This document shows, in pieces, positions 17,473 through 26,760 of a stretch of DNA of 64,000 nt. Position 1 is the first letter of the stretch, and the number at the start of each line of letters is the position of its first letter. Position numbers and translations under genes: made by a program. The DNA is from Pseudomonas jessenii (GTDB taxonomy: Bacteria; Pseudomonadota; Gammaproteobacteria; Pseudomonadales; Pseudomonadaceae): the NCBI RefSeq assembly GCF_002236115.1, contig NZ_NIWT01000006.1:62001-126000 (forward strand). Direction: 5' to 3'. The notes below the pieces were generated by a model. The model saw only the letters and a program-made list of their open reading frames with translations, searched no databases and was not told the origin of the DNA.

Positions 17473-17540
17473 GGCGAATCAGGCAACGCGATATCCCATA
17501 AGAAAAAGCCAACAAACCAAGAATTTCAGGAGCTTTCACC

Positions 17541-18554
17541 ATGTCGTCGATTCGTCATTTCGCTTTGGCCGCCCTGGCCAGCGCCCTTTTTGCCGGTTCC
17601 GCCGTTGCCAAGGACTATGAGCTGCTCAACGTGTCATACGACCCGACCCGCGAGCTGTATCAGGACTACAACGCCGAATTCATCAAGTTCTGGCAAAAGG
17701 ACCACGCCGGTGACTCCGTGAAAATCCAGCAATCCCACGGCGGTTCGGGCAAGCAGGGTCGGGCGGTGATCGATGGCCTGCGTGCCGACGTCGTGACCCT
17801 GGCCCTGGCCGGCGATATCGACGAAATCGCCAAGCTTGGCAAGTCCCTGCCGGCGGACTGGCAAAAGCGCCTGCCGGACGCCAGCACGCCTTACACCTCG
17901 ACCATCGTGTTCCTGGTGCGCAAGGGCAACCCTAAAGGCATCAAGGACTGGGGCGACCTGATCAAGAATGATGTCTCGGTGATCACACCGAATCCGAAAA
18001 CCTCCGGCGGTGCGCGCTGGAACTTCCTCGCGGCCTGGGCCTATGGCCTGAAAGCCAATGGCGGCGACGAAGCCAAGGCCAAGGAATACGTGCAAACCCT
18101 GTTCAAGCACGTGCCAGTGCTGGATACCGGCGCCCGCGGCTCGACCATTACCTTCGTCAACAACGGTCAGGGCGACGTATTGCTGGCCTGGGAAAACGAA
18201 GCCTTCCTGGCCCTGAAAGAAGAGGGTGGCGCCGACAAGTTCGACATCGTCGTGCCTTCGCTGTCGATCCTCGCTGAGCCGCCGGTGGCGGTAGTCGACA
18301 AAAATGCCGAGAAAAAGGGCAACGGGCAGATCGCCGAAGCCTACCTCAAGCACCTGTACAGCCCGGCCGGCCAGGAAATCGCGGCGAAGAACTTCTATCG
18401 TCCACGTGATAAGGACGTGGCTGCCAAGTACGCCCAGCAGTTCCCGAAACTGGAGCTGGTGAGCATCGACAAGGACTTCGGCGGCTGGAAAACCGCACAG
18501 CCGAAATTCTTCAACGATGGAGGGGTGTTCGACCAGATCTATCAGGCGCAGTAA
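17541..18554 (+). CDS. sbp: Periplasmic sulfate-binding protein
   Basis: A 337-residue periplasmic binding protein with a signal peptide cut after about residue 23 (ALFAGSAVA-KDYELL). Conserved ligand-loop sequences are YDPTRELYQDYN, QSHGGSGKQGRAVIDGL and TPNPKTSGGARWNFLAAWA. It captures sulfate or thiosulfate for CysTWA. It follows oscA and precedes cysT, with a GC-rich hairpin between that could leave more sbp than permease message. Confidence 0.97.
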   Translation: MSSIRHFALAALASALFAGSAVAKDYELLNVSYDPTRELYQDYNAEFIKFWQKDHAGDSVKIQQSHGGSGKQGRAVIDGLRADVVTLALAGDIDEIAKLGKSLPADWQKRLPDASTPYTSTIVFLVRKGNPKGIKDWGDLIKNDVSVITPNPKTSGGARWNFLAAWAYGLKANGGDEAKAKEYVQTLFKHVPVLDTGARGSTITFVNNGQGDVLLAWENEAFLALKEEGGADKFDIVVPSLSILAEPPVAVVDKNAEKKGNGQIAEAYLKHLYSPAGQEIAAKNFYRPRDKDVAAKYAQQFPKLELVSIDKDFGGWKTAQPKFFNDGGVFDQIYQAQ

Positions 18555-18572
18555 TCTTAAATAGCCATCAAC

Positions 18573-18598
18573 GAGCCCCGGATTCACCTCCGGGGCTC
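18573..18598 (+). terminator. Hairpin between sbp and cysT (partial terminator or RNA stabiliser)
   Basis: GAGCCCCGGA (18573-18582) pairs perfectly with TCCGGGGCTC (18589-18598) with no T tail. Such stems behind a binding-protein gene commonly protect the upstream mRNA. Confidence 0.6.
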
Positions 18599-18623
18599 AG
18601 TGCGTTCTCAACCAAGGACTTTT

Positions 18624-19442
18624 ATGTCGCGTCGTATCTCCCCCGTCATACCCGGCTTCGGGCTGACGCTGGGCTACACCTTGGTGTACCTCAGCCTGAT
18701 TGTGCTCATACCACTGGCGGCGATGTTCGTGCATGCCGCTCAACTCACCTGGGATCAGTTCTGGGCAATCATCTCGGCGCCACGGGTGCTGGCCGCGTTG
18801 AAGCTCAGCTTCGGCACCGCCCTGTGTGCCGCGATCATCAACGGCATCATTGGCACGCTGCTGGCCTGGGTATTAGTGCGCTATACCTTCCCTGGGCGAA
18901 AAGTGATCGATGCAATGATCGACTTGCCGTTCGCATTGCCCACGGCGGTGGCCGGTATTGCGCTGACGGCGTTGTACACCCCTACCGGTCTGGTCGGTCA
19001 GTTTGCGGCGGATCTGGGTTTCAAGATCGCCTACACCCCTCTGGGCATCACCCTTGCCCTCACTTTTGTGACACTTCCATTCGTAGTACGTACCGTACAG
19101 CCAGTATTGGCGGATATTCCTCGTGAAGTCGAGGAAGCGGCGGCGTGCCTGGGTGCAAAACCCTTGCAGGTTTTCCGCCATATCCTGCTGCCGGCACTGC
19201 TTCCGGCATGGCTTACCGGTTTCGCTTTGGCCTTTGCCCGCGGGGTCGGCGAGTACGGTTCGGTGATTTTCATCGCCGGCAACATGCCGATGAAAACCGA
19301 GATTCTGCCGCTGCTGATCATGGTCAAGCTCGACCAATACGATTACACCGGCGCTACCTCCATTGGTGTACTGATGCTGGTGGTTTCCTTCGTCCTGTTG
19401 CTGCTGATCAACTTGTTGCAGCGGCGCATCGAAACCCCATAA
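18624..19442 (+). CDS. cysT: Sulfate/thiosulfate ABC transporter permease CysT
   Basis: A 272-residue permease with six predicted helices, first SPVIPGFGLTLGYTLVYLSLIVLIPLA. The cytoplasmic EAA loop reads EEAAACLGAKPLQVFRHILLPALLP. I use ATG 18624 (MSRRISPVIPG) because AAGGAC lies just before it; the frame is open from 18600. It pairs with CysW in the membrane. The next gene, cysW, begins 12 bases on. Confidence 0.96.
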   Translation: MSRRISPVIPGFGLTLGYTLVYLSLIVLIPLAAMFVHAAQLTWDQFWAIISAPRVLAALKLSFGTALCAAIINGIIGTLLAWVLVRYTFPGRKVIDAMIDLPFALPTAVAGIALTALYTPTGLVGQFAADLGFKIAYTPLGITLALTFVTLPFVVRTVQPVLADIPREVEEAAACLGAKPLQVFRHILLPALLPAWLTGFALAFARGVGEYGSVIFIAGNMPMKTEILPLLIMVKLDQYDYTGATSIGVLMLVVSFVLLLLINLLQRRIETP

Positions 19443-19454
19443 GGAGGCGCATCC

Positions 19455-20324
19455 ATGTCCCAATCGTCTATTGCTGCCGCTTCCTCGAACGCTGCCCGCC
19501 GTGGCAGCGCGACCTCGCGGCGAATCCTGATCGGCCTTGGCTGGCTGATTTTTGCGCTGTTCCTGTTGCTGCCGCTGTTCATCGTGGTGTCCCAAGGGCT
19601 GAAGCTCGGCCTCGGGGCGTTTTTCACCGCGATCTTTGAGCCGGACGCGCTGTCGGCGCTGAAACTCACGGTCATCGCCGTGTTGATTTCGGTGCCGCTG
19701 AACCTGGTGTTTGGTGTCAGTGCCGCCTGGTGCGTGAGCAAGTACTCGTTCCGCGGCAAGAGCATGCTGGTGACACTGATCGACCTGCCGTTCTCGGTGT
19801 CGCCGGTGATCGCCGGTCTGGTCTATGTGCTGATGTTCGGCGCCCAAGGCCTGTTCGGCCCATGGTTGCAGGACCACGACATCCAGATCGTCTTCGCCCT
19901 GCCGGGCATCGTGCTGGCGACGATCTTCGTCACCGTGCCGTTCGTTGCCCGTGAACTGATCCCGCTGATGCAGGAGCAAGGTACCCAGGAAGAGGAGGCC
20001 GCGCGCCTGCTCGGGGCCAACGGCTGGCAGATGTTCTGGCACGTCACCGTGCCCAACATCAAATGGGGCCTGATCTACGGCGTGGTGTTGTGTACCGCGC
20101 GGGCCATGGGGGAGTTCGGTGCGGTGTCGGTGGTTTCCGGGCACATTCGCGGGGTGACCAACACTCTGCCGTTGCACGTTGAGATCCTCTACAACGAATA
20201 CAACCACGTGGCCGCGTTCGCCGTGGCGAGCCTGTTGCTGATCCTGGCGCTCTTCATCCTGCTGCTCAAGCAGTGGAGCGAAAACCGTATTAACCGCCTG
20301 CGCGCCAGCGCCGCGGAGGAATAA
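19455..20324 (+). CDS. cysW: Sulfate/thiosulfate ABC transporter permease CysW
   Basis: A 289-residue permease with six helices; the EAA loop is EEEAARLLGANGWQMFWHVTVPNIKWG. Its N-terminus is soluble and Ser/Ala-rich. GGAGGCGC precedes the ATG. It forms the translocation path with CysT, and cysA begins 3 bases after its stop, so the genes are co-transcribed. Confidence 0.96.
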   Translation: MSQSSIAAASSNAARRGSATSRRILIGLGWLIFALFLLLPLFIVVSQGLKLGLGAFFTAIFEPDALSALKLTVIAVLISVPLNLVFGVSAAWCVSKYSFRGKSMLVTLIDLPFSVSPVIAGLVYVLMFGAQGLFGPWLQDHDIQIVFALPGIVLATIFVTVPFVARELIPLMQEQGTQEEEAARLLGANGWQMFWHVTVPNIKWGLIYGVVLCTARAMGEFGAVSVVSGHIRGVTNTLPLHVEILYNEYNHVAAFAVASLLLILALFILLLKQWSENRINRLRASAAEE

Positions 20325-20327
20325 TTC

Positions 20328-21317
20328 ATGTCGATCGAAGTGCGTAATGTCAGCAAGAACTTCCACGCGTTCAAGGCGCTGGACAACATCAGCCTGGATA
20401 TCCAGAGCGGCGAACTCGTCGCGTTGCTCGGTCCGTCGGGCTGCGGCAAGACCACGCTGCTGCGAATCATCGCCGGCCTGGAGACCCCGGACCAGGGCAA
20501 TATCGTGTTCCACGGTGAAGACGTTTCCGGGCATGACGTGCGTGATCGCAACGTCGGTTTCGTGTTCCAGCACTACGCCCTGTTCCGCCACATGACGGTG
20601 TTCGACAACGTCGCGTTCGGCCTACGCATGAAGCCGAAGAACCAGCGCCCGAGCGAAAGCCAGATCGCAACCAAAGTCCACGAACTGCTGAACATGGTGC
20701 AACTGGACTGGCTGTCGGATCGCTATCCGGAACAACTCTCCGGCGGACAGCGTCAGCGCATTGCCCTGGCCCGAGCGCTGGCGGTGGAGCCGAAAGTGCT
20801 GCTGCTCGACGAACCTTTCGGCGCCCTCGACGCCAAGGTTCGTAAAGAGCTGCGTCGCTGGTTGGCGCGCCTGCACGAAGACATCAACCTGACCTCGGTG
20901 TTCGTCACCCACGACCAGGAAGAAGCGATGGAAGTCGCCGACCGTATCGTGGTGATGAACAAGGGTGTGATCGAGCAGATCGGTTCACCAGGCGACGTCT
21001 ACGAAAACCCGGCCAGCGATTTCGTCTATCACTTCCTCGGTGATTCGAACCGACTGCACCTGGGCGAAGACAGGCACGTGCTGTTCCGCCCGCACGAAGT
21101 GTCGCTGTCACGCCATGAACTGGAAGACCACCACGCGGCGGAAGTGCGGGACATTCGTCCGCTGGGCGCGACAACACGGGTGACGCTGAAGGTTGAAGGG
21201 CAGAGCGATCTGATCGAGGCCGAAGTGGTCAAGGATCACGACAGCCTGATCGGGTTGGCGAAGGGCGAGACGTTGTTCTTCAAGCCGAAGGTCTGGCAGA
21301 AGGTTGCCAACATCTAA
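20328..21317 (+). CDS. cysA: Sulfate/thiosulfate ABC transporter ATPase CysA
   Basis: A 329-residue ABC ATPase: Walker A GPSGCGKTT, Q-loop FVFQHYALF, signature LSGGQRQRIALARAL, Walker B LLLDEPFGALD and switch His in FVTHDQEEA. A C-terminal TOBE-like domain (HVLFRPHEVSLSRHE onward) completes the usual architecture. It is the last gene of the oscA-sbp-cysTWA unit and is followed by a REP pair. Confidence 0.96.
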   Translation: MSIEVRNVSKNFHAFKALDNISLDIQSGELVALLGPSGCGKTTLLRIIAGLETPDQGNIVFHGEDVSGHDVRDRNVGFVFQHYALFRHMTVFDNVAFGLRMKPKNQRPSESQIATKVHELLNMVQLDWLSDRYPEQLSGGQRQRIALARALAVEPKVLLLDEPFGALDAKVRKELRRWLARLHEDINLTSVFVTHDQEEAMEVADRIVVMNKGVIEQIGSPGDVYENPASDFVYHFLGDSNRLHLGEDRHVLFRPHEVSLSRHELEDHHAAEVRDIRPLGATTRVTLKVEGQSDLIEAEVVKDHDSLIGLAKGETLFFKPKVWQKVANI

Positions 21318-21325
21318 GGCAAAAG

Positions 21326-21402
21326 CATCGCGAGCAAGCTCGCTCCCACAGGGGTTCTATGTGCACCATAGATCCTCTGTGGGAGCGAGCTTGCTCGCGA
21401 TT
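21326..21402. repeat. REP pair
   Basis: GCGAGCAAGCTCGCTCCC and its inverted copy GGGAGCGAGCTTGCTCGC flank a 25-base loop between convergent genes. Confidence 0.9.
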
Positions 21403-21407
21403 GCTAT

Positions 21408-21932
21408 CTAAACAGCGGCACGTTTCGGATTGACCCGTACCCCACCCGCCCGCGCCTCGATCTGCTCTTTCAGGTCATGCCGCATCCCCAGCATGAACGC
21501 CAGCTCGGCCACCACAAACAACGGCCCGACAATCAATCCCGTCACATCATCGACGAACGCCGGTTTGCGCCCTTCGTAGTGATGGCCGACAAACTGAATC
21601 GCCCAACCGATCACGAACATCGCCACGCCGCTGCCCAGCCAGACCAGCGTGCTTTGCTGCGCCAGCGCATGACCGGCCCACACGGACAGCCCGAGCAACA
21701 CAGTCATCAACACGCCCAGGCGCAACTCCAGGCGCAGGTAAAACCACGCCGATGCCAGCGAGACGAGCACCGCCGGTGAGATCCACACGCCCCCCAGCGA
21801 CCACTCCGGCCGGGACAGCAACACCGCGACGGCGACCACGATCAGCGGAATGCCGATAAAGTGCGAGGCGATGTTGCGCGGGTCACGGTGGTAGGCGGCG
21901 TATTGACTGAGGTGGTCGACGAGGCTTTTCAT
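21408..21932 (-). CDS. Mpo1-like (DUF962) membrane protein
   Basis: A 174-residue protein of the DUF962/Mpo1 family. The motif YAAYHRDPRNIASHFIGIPL near the N-terminus and AIQFVGHHYEGRKPAF near residue 120 carry the histidines proposed to bind iron in yeast Mpo1, a 2-hydroxy-fatty-acid dioxygenase. Four hydrophobic helices separate these motifs. Bacterial members are usually described as hypothetical; lipid alpha-oxidation is an inference. ATG 21932 follows an AGGAGAA site. It is divergent from the Crp/Fnr gene. Confidence 0.85.
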   Translation of the reverse strand: MKSLVDHLSQYAAYHRDPRNIASHFIGIPLIVVAVAVLLSRPEWSLGGVWISPAVLVSLASAWFYLRLELRLGVLMTVLLGLSVWAGHALAQQSTLVWLGSGVAMFVIGWAIQFVGHHYEGRKPAFVDDVTGLIVGPLFVVAELAFMLGMRHDLKEQIEARAGGVRVNPKRAAV

Positions 21933-22015
21933 TGTTGTTCTCCTGTAGGGTGATTGATCATGCCCCGGGGCCATTTCCCACTCTGTCAGCCAGGCGACAA
22001 TCTCTAGGAGTTTTC

Positions 22016-22702
22016 ATGGATATGCAGGTTTGGCGTCCACGCCTGATGAGCGGTCAGTGGTTCAGCCATTTGCCTGTTTCCCTACAGGATAGCCTGCTGT
22101 CGGCGGCCAGGGTGCGGCGCTTGTCTGCGGGCCAGCGGCTGTTCAAGCGTGGCGATCCGCCCTGTGGCCTGTACGCGGTACTTGAAGGCGCGGTGCGCGT
22201 CGGTGCCGTCAGCGAGCAAGGCAAGGAAGCGTTGCTAAGCCTGGTGGAACCGCCGCACTGGTTCGGCGAAATCTGCCTGTTCGATGGCCAGCCACGCACC
22301 CACGATGCCTACGGCGTGGGCCAATGCACGCTGCTGCACATTCCCCAGAACACCTTGCTGGCGCTGCTCGATGAGCATCCGCAGCACTGGCGGCAACTGG
22401 CATTGCTGATGAGCCAGAAGTTGCGCATGACCTTCATCAACCTCGAACAACTGAGCCTGTTGCCGGCCCCGGCACGGCTGGCGCACCGCTTGTTGATGAT
22501 CGCCGAAGGCTATGGCGAGACCATTCCTGCGCGCCGCGTCCTGCAACTGCCCCAGGAGCAGCTTGCTTCAATGCTGTCGCTGTCGCGCCAGACCACCAAC
22601 CAGATTCTCAAGGAACTGCAGGGGCAGGGGATCATCGGGCTGAGTTACGGCGAAATTGAAATCCTCGATGCCGAGCGATTGCGGGCACTGGCCTCGATTT
22701 AA
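22016..22702 (+). CDS. Crp/Fnr-family transcription regulator
   Basis: A 228-residue protein. Residues about 20-130 form a cyclic-nucleotide-binding-like barrel (LFKRGDPPCGLYAVLEGAVRVG, then WFGEICLFDGQPRTHDAYG). A dimer helix follows, then a winged HTH (LPQEQLASMLSLSRQTTNQILKELQGQGII). There is no N-terminal cysteine cluster, so it is not an FNR oxygen sensor. The effector is unknown. CTAGGAG lies 5 bases before ATG 22016. It is divergent from the DUF962 gene, which it may control. Confidence 0.88.
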   Translation: MDMQVWRPRLMSGQWFSHLPVSLQDSLLSAARVRRLSAGQRLFKRGDPPCGLYAVLEGAVRVGAVSEQGKEALLSLVEPPHWFGEICLFDGQPRTHDAYGVGQCTLLHIPQNTLLALLDEHPQHWRQLALLMSQKLRMTFINLEQLSLLPAPARLAHRLLMIAEGYGETIPARRVLQLPQEQLASMLSLSRQTTNQILKELQGQGIIGLSYGEIEILDAERLRALASI

Positions 22703-22720
22703 CTGTTTACGCAGGCCCAT

Positions 22721-22813
22721 TGTGGGAGCGAGCTTGCTCGCGATGACGGTGTGTCAGTCTCCAGGTGTGTCGACTGACCGTCCGCTATCGCGAGCAAGCT
22801 CGCTCCCACAGGG
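22721..22813. repeat. REP pair
   Basis: GGGAGCGAGCTTGCTCGC at 22723-22742 and its inverted copy at 22788-22808. Confidence 0.9.
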
Positions 22814-22825
22814 GATCCGGATCAT

Positions 22826-23830
22826 TCATCGCAACCCATCCCGAAACTGCCCTGGCGTCATCCCCGTCCAGCGCTTGAACGCGCGGCTGAAGCTGCTGGT
22901 GTCGGCAAACCCGAGCAGATAACTGATTTCGCTCAGCGACACCTGCGGGTCACGCAGGTGCAGCAGCGCGAGGTTTTCGCGGCTTTCGTTGAGCAACGTG
23001 TCGAACCGGCAGCCTTCATCGGCCAGGTGCCGTTGCAGGCTGCGCAGGCTCAGGTGCAGGGCCTTGGCGATGTGTTCGGCGCTGGGTTCGCCTTCGGGCA
23101 GTTGTTCTTCAATGGCATCGCGAACCTTGCGCTCCCAGGTCAGCGGCTTGAGTTGCGCCAGGGTGCGCTTGAGCACGGTTTCATTGTGTTCGGCCAGTTC
23201 CGGGTTGGCGTCATCCAGGTGGCTGTCGAAGTCGACGAGGGCGAACTCCAGCCGGTCTTCGTCGGCGCCGAAGTACATGGGCGAGCGGAAGACCTTATGC
23301 CATTGGTGCGCGTCCGTCGGCTCCGGGCGACGCAGGTAGGTCGCCAGTGGCGCGTAGTCGCGACCCAGGCGATTGCGGCAGGTGCGCACGTAAATCGCCA
23401 TGAACGCATCGATGGCTTCGAAGGCCGGGGCGGGGTTACCGGCCGGGATTTTCAGGCTGAAACGGTAGCGATCCTCGACACGGGTCAGTTCCAGTTCCAG
23501 GGCGTCACTGACCACCTGGTGATAACGCACGATGCGCTCGAACACTTCCCGCAGGCTGCCGCTGGCCACCAGCGCATAACCCAGCGCATGGAAGGTGGTC
23601 GGGCTGACGAAACGCGAAACCCGCAAACCGATCGCCGGGTCACCGCTGGTCTGCACCGCCAGATTCCACAGGTGCGTGGTGCCCGACAGCGGATAGCGCG
23701 CGTTCGGGTCGTCCATCAGTTGCGGGTCGAGCCCCGCTTGCTGGCACAAGGCGGTGCTGTCGATGCCCAGGGCATCGAGTTGCTTGCGCAGGGCGCGGGT
23801 CCAGCTGGCGAGGGAGGTCGGTTCAGTCAT
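22826..23830 (-). CDS. AraC-family regulator (arabinose-binding-like domain)
   Basis: A 334-residue regulator of the OruR/ArgR-like AraC class. Residues about 20-205 are the ligand domain (GDPAIGLRVSRFVSPTTFHALGYALVASGSLREVFERI). The C-terminal part is a double HTH: AKALHLSLRSLQRHLADEGCRF, then EISYLLGFADTSSFSRAFKRWTGMTPGQF. Such regulators often control fatty-acid or hydrocarbon genes. It is divergent from a membrane desaturase 100 bases away, which is its most likely target. Confidence 0.92.
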   Translation of the reverse strand: MTEPTSLASWTRALRKQLDALGIDSTALCQQAGLDPQLMDDPNARYPLSGTTHLWNLAVQTSGDPAIGLRVSRFVSPTTFHALGYALVASGSLREVFERIVRYHQVVSDALELELTRVEDRYRFSLKIPAGNPAPAFEAIDAFMAIYVRTCRNRLGRDYAPLATYLRRPEPTDAHQWHKVFRSPMYFGADEDRLEFALVDFDSHLDDANPELAEHNETVLKRTLAQLKPLTWERKVRDAIEEQLPEGEPSAEHIAKALHLSLRSLQRHLADEGCRFDTLLNESRENLALLHLRDPQVSLSEISYLLGFADTSSFSRAFKRWTGMTPGQFRDGLR

Positions 23831-23930
23831 GCTGATTGGCGCTTCCGGTCAACAGGTTGGCGTTCTCGGCTACCGCGTTGCGAGGGTTCGCAAGGCAGGA
23901 TGCAACCATCAATAACCAGAGGATGGAAGC

Positions 23931-25004
23931 ATGAGCGGTACTTCTGCAAGCCCCCAACGACTGAATGCAGCCCAAAGATCGGCCCATATCCGTGAAGTGG
24001 TGCTGGCCAGAGGCGTCGAGCTGCGCGAGCAATACCCGATTCTCAAGCATCAGGACGCCCTCGGCGCAGGCATTCTGACCTTCGCCATCGCCGGTATGGT
24101 CGGCTCAGCGGCGCTCTACATGAGCGGGCACATGGCGTGGTGGGCGTGCCTGCTGCTCAATGCATTTTTCGCCTCGCTGACCCATGAGCTGGAACACGAC
24201 CTGATCCACAGCATGTACTTCCGCAAGCAGAAGGTGCCGCACAACCTGATGATGGGGCTGGTGTGGCTCGCGCGGCCAAGCACCATCAACCCTTGGATTC
24301 GCCGCCATCTGCACCTCAATCACCACAAGGTGTCGGGCTCTGAAACCGATATGGAAGAACGCGCCATTACCAACGGCGAACCATGGGGCATCGCGCGATT
24401 CTTGATGATTGGCGACAACATGATGTCGTCGTTCATCCGCATGCTGCGGGCCAAGACCTGGGCGCAAAAGATCAGCATCGTCCAGCGCACCCTGAAGGTC
24501 TACGCACCGCTGGCGCTGATGCATTGGGGCGCCTGGTACGTGTTTCTCGGTTTCCACGCAGCGAACGGCGTTGCACATCTGATGGGCGCACCGATCGAGT
24601 GGTCGGCGACCACGTTGTCGGTGATGCAGGTGATCGACATCGCGGCAGTGGTGATCATCGGCCCGAACGTGTTGCGCACGTTCTGCCTGCACTTCATCAG
24701 CTCGAACATGCACTACTACGGTGACGTGGAGCCGGGCAACGTGATGCAGCAGACGCAAGTGCTGAACGCGTGGTGGCTGTGGCCGTTGCAGGCGTTCTGC
24801 TTCAACTTCGGCAGCAGCCACGGGATCCATCACTTTGTGGTGAAGGAACCGTTCTACATCCGGCAGCTCACCGTGCCGGTGGGACACAAGGTGATGCGCG
24901 AGATGGGTGTGCGGTTCAATGATTTCGGCACGTTTGCACGGGCTAACCGGTTTGAGGGCAAGGACGAATTGGTCGGGGATAAGGTGCGTACGGCTCGGGC
25001 TTGA
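23931..25004 (+). CDS. Membrane fatty-acid desaturase / hydroxylase-like di-iron protein
   Basis: A 357-residue membrane protein with three histidine boxes: HELEHDLIHS, HLHLNHHK and HGIHH. Hydrophobic segments at about 48-68, 75-90, 195-215 and 225-245 give the desaturase/alkane-hydroxylase topology. The spacing differs from DesA in this window, so the two belong to different branches. GAGGATGGAAGC precedes ATG 23931. Substrate is unknown. The divergent AraC regulator suggests an inducible lipid or hydrocarbon function. Confidence 0.87.
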   Translation: MSGTSASPQRLNAAQRSAHIREVVLARGVELREQYPILKHQDALGAGILTFAIAGMVGSAALYMSGHMAWWACLLLNAFFASLTHELEHDLIHSMYFRKQKVPHNLMMGLVWLARPSTINPWIRRHLHLNHHKVSGSETDMEERAITNGEPWGIARFLMIGDNMMSSFIRMLRAKTWAQKISIVQRTLKVYAPLALMHWGAWYVFLGFHAANGVAHLMGAPIEWSATTLSVMQVIDIAAVVIIGPNVLRTFCLHFISSNMHYYGDVEPGNVMQQTQVLNAWWLWPLQAFCFNFGSSHGIHHFVVKEPFYIRQLTVPVGHKVMREMGVRFNDFGTFARANRFEGKDELVGDKVRTARA

Positions 25005-25022
25005 TGGTTGTTTGTTAAGGCC

Positions 25023-25117
25023 TCATCGCGAGCAAGCTCGCTCCCACAGGGTGTGTCGGTGTGAATGCGATCTTTGCATCACATCGGCCAGTGTGGGAGC
25101 GGGCTTGCTCGCGAATG
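25023..25117. repeat. REP pair
   Basis: GCGAGCAAGCTCGCTCCC near 25028 and its inverted copy GGGAGCGGGCTTGCTCGC near 25095. Confidence 0.9.
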
Positions 25118-25134
25118 CGGTGCATCAGGCAATA

Positions 25135-26745
25135 TCAATCCGGCTGAAACGGCGACTCACTCAAGATCACCCCTGTCTCATCCACATACCGCTGCCAATG
25201 TTCGATCAAGGCACTGAGCTTCTGCGGTTGGCTCGACGCCAGGTCATGAATCTCCCCCGGATCATTGCCCAGGTCATACAACTGCCAGGTCGCCGGCCCC
25301 ACCGGTCCCGGGATGTAGACCGCCTTCCATTGCCCTTGCCGAATCGCCCGTCGTCCGAACAATTCCCAACCGGTGACGGTGTGCTCGTCATGCACTTGCG
25401 CCGTCTCGCCCGACAAGAACCCAAGCCACGACTTGCCTCGAACTTCCGCCACGGGTTTGCCGTGCCACTGCTTGCCCGGATGACGCACGCCGGCCAGATC
25501 AAGAATGGTCGGCGTGATGTCCATCACCGTGCCAAACCCATGGCTGATCTGGCCCTTGAGCGGCAGCTGCGGGTAGTGCACCAGCGCCGGAACACGGATC
25601 CCGCCTTCGGTCGTGAAGGCTTTGAACAACCGCGACGGCGCGGTCGCCACTTGTGCCCAGTTCGGCCCGTACCAGACGTAGGAGTTGGCGCGGCCGATAT
25701 TGTCCAGGCTGTTGTCGTAATGCTGATTGAGATAGGTTAGCAACTGCGGGCCGAATTTCGGAAATGCCTCCAGCAACGCCCCTTCGGCACCGTTATCGGA
25801 CATGAACAGGATGAAGGTGTTGTCCAGTTGCCCTTGCTGGCGCAAGTAATCGACAACCCGCCCGATGTTCCAGTCCATGCGCTCGACCATCGCCGCATAA
25901 ACCTCCATGGCCCGCGCGGAGATCTGCCGTTGCTCGTCGTTCAGGGCATCCCATTGTGCAGTCAACTGGATCAATGGATGCGGCTCGACATCGGCCTCGA
26001 TCAGCCCCAGTTTCTTGAGTTTTTCCAGACGCTCTAGTCGCAGTACTTCAGGGCCGGCGTCATAGCGCCCGCGGTACTTTTCCACCACCTCGGCCGGTGC
26101 CTGCAGCGGCCAGTGAGGTGCGGAAAACGGCAGGTAGGCGAAGAACGGCCGGGTCTGGTCGCGCTCCTTGAGGTATTGCAGCAGCTTGTCGCCAAAGGCA
26201 TCGGAGGAATAAAAATCCTTCGGCAGTTCATCGATGAATTGGTCGTCTTCGATGTACAGCGCCGGGGTGGATTTCAGCAGCCGTGGCGTCGTTTCATCGT
26301 AGGTCGGCTCGAAGCCGTAATGGTTGGCCGCGCCGGGCAACAGCGAAAACGAACGCTCGAAACCCCGGGCGTGGGGCGCCAGTTCTGCGGTCAGGCCCAG
26401 GTGCCATTTACCGCTCATCAATGTCTGGTAACCGGCCTCGCGCAGCAGCTCGGGCAGGGCGACCACGCGGTCGTTCAGGTGTCCTTCGTAACCCGGTTTG
26501 CCGATCAGGTCCGGGGTCAGTGCTTCGGCCATGGTGCCGATGCCGGCGATGTGGTGGTCAGTACCGGTGAGCAGCATCGAGCGGGTCGGCGAGCAGGTCG
26601 GTGCGGTGTGGAAGTCGGTCAGGCGCAGGCCATTGTTGGCCAGTGCATCGAGGTTCGGCGTGTTGATTTCGCCACCGAAGGCGCCGATGTCGGAAAAGCC
26701 CAGGTCATCGGCCAGGATCACTAGAAAGTTGGGACGTTGCGGCAT
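25135..26745 (-). CDS. atsA: Arylsulfatase (type I, formylglycine)
   Basis: A 536-residue sulfatase, the length I recall for P. aeruginosa AtsA. The metal-binding pair is D13-D14 in ILADDLG, and the active-site motif is C51-S-P-T-R55; the cysteine is converted to formylglycine after translation. A further family signature is GYQTLMSGKWHLG. There is no signal peptide, so it is cytoplasmic and its esters must be imported. ATG 26745 follows AAAGGAAA. It hydrolyses aryl sulfate esters to phenols and sulfate. It is the last gene of atsB-atsC-atsA; no sulfatase-maturing enzyme lies nearby. Confidence 0.96.
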   Translation of the reverse strand: MPQRPNFLVILADDLGFSDIGAFGGEINTPNLDALANNGLRLTDFHTAPTCSPTRSMLLTGTDHHIAGIGTMAEALTPDLIGKPGYEGHLNDRVVALPELLREAGYQTLMSGKWHLGLTAELAPHARGFERSFSLLPGAANHYGFEPTYDETTPRLLKSTPALYIEDDQFIDELPKDFYSSDAFGDKLLQYLKERDQTRPFFAYLPFSAPHWPLQAPAEVVEKYRGRYDAGPEVLRLERLEKLKKLGLIEADVEPHPLIQLTAQWDALNDEQRQISARAMEVYAAMVERMDWNIGRVVDYLRQQGQLDNTFILFMSDNGAEGALLEAFPKFGPQLLTYLNQHYDNSLDNIGRANSYVWYGPNWAQVATAPSRLFKAFTTEGGIRVPALVHYPQLPLKGQISHGFGTVMDITPTILDLAGVRHPGKQWHGKPVAEVRGKSWLGFLSGETAQVHDEHTVTGWELFGRRAIRQGQWKAVYIPGPVGPATWQLYDLGNDPGEIHDLASSQPQKLSALIEHWQRYVDETGVILSESPFQPD

Positions 26746-26760
26746 CAAGAATTTCCTTTT

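Noticed and set aside
18873..20591. A 572-codon minus-strand frame across cysT, cysW and cysA
   Set aside because: Low-complexity His/Gln/Arg composition and full overlap with three certain genes show it is a shadow.
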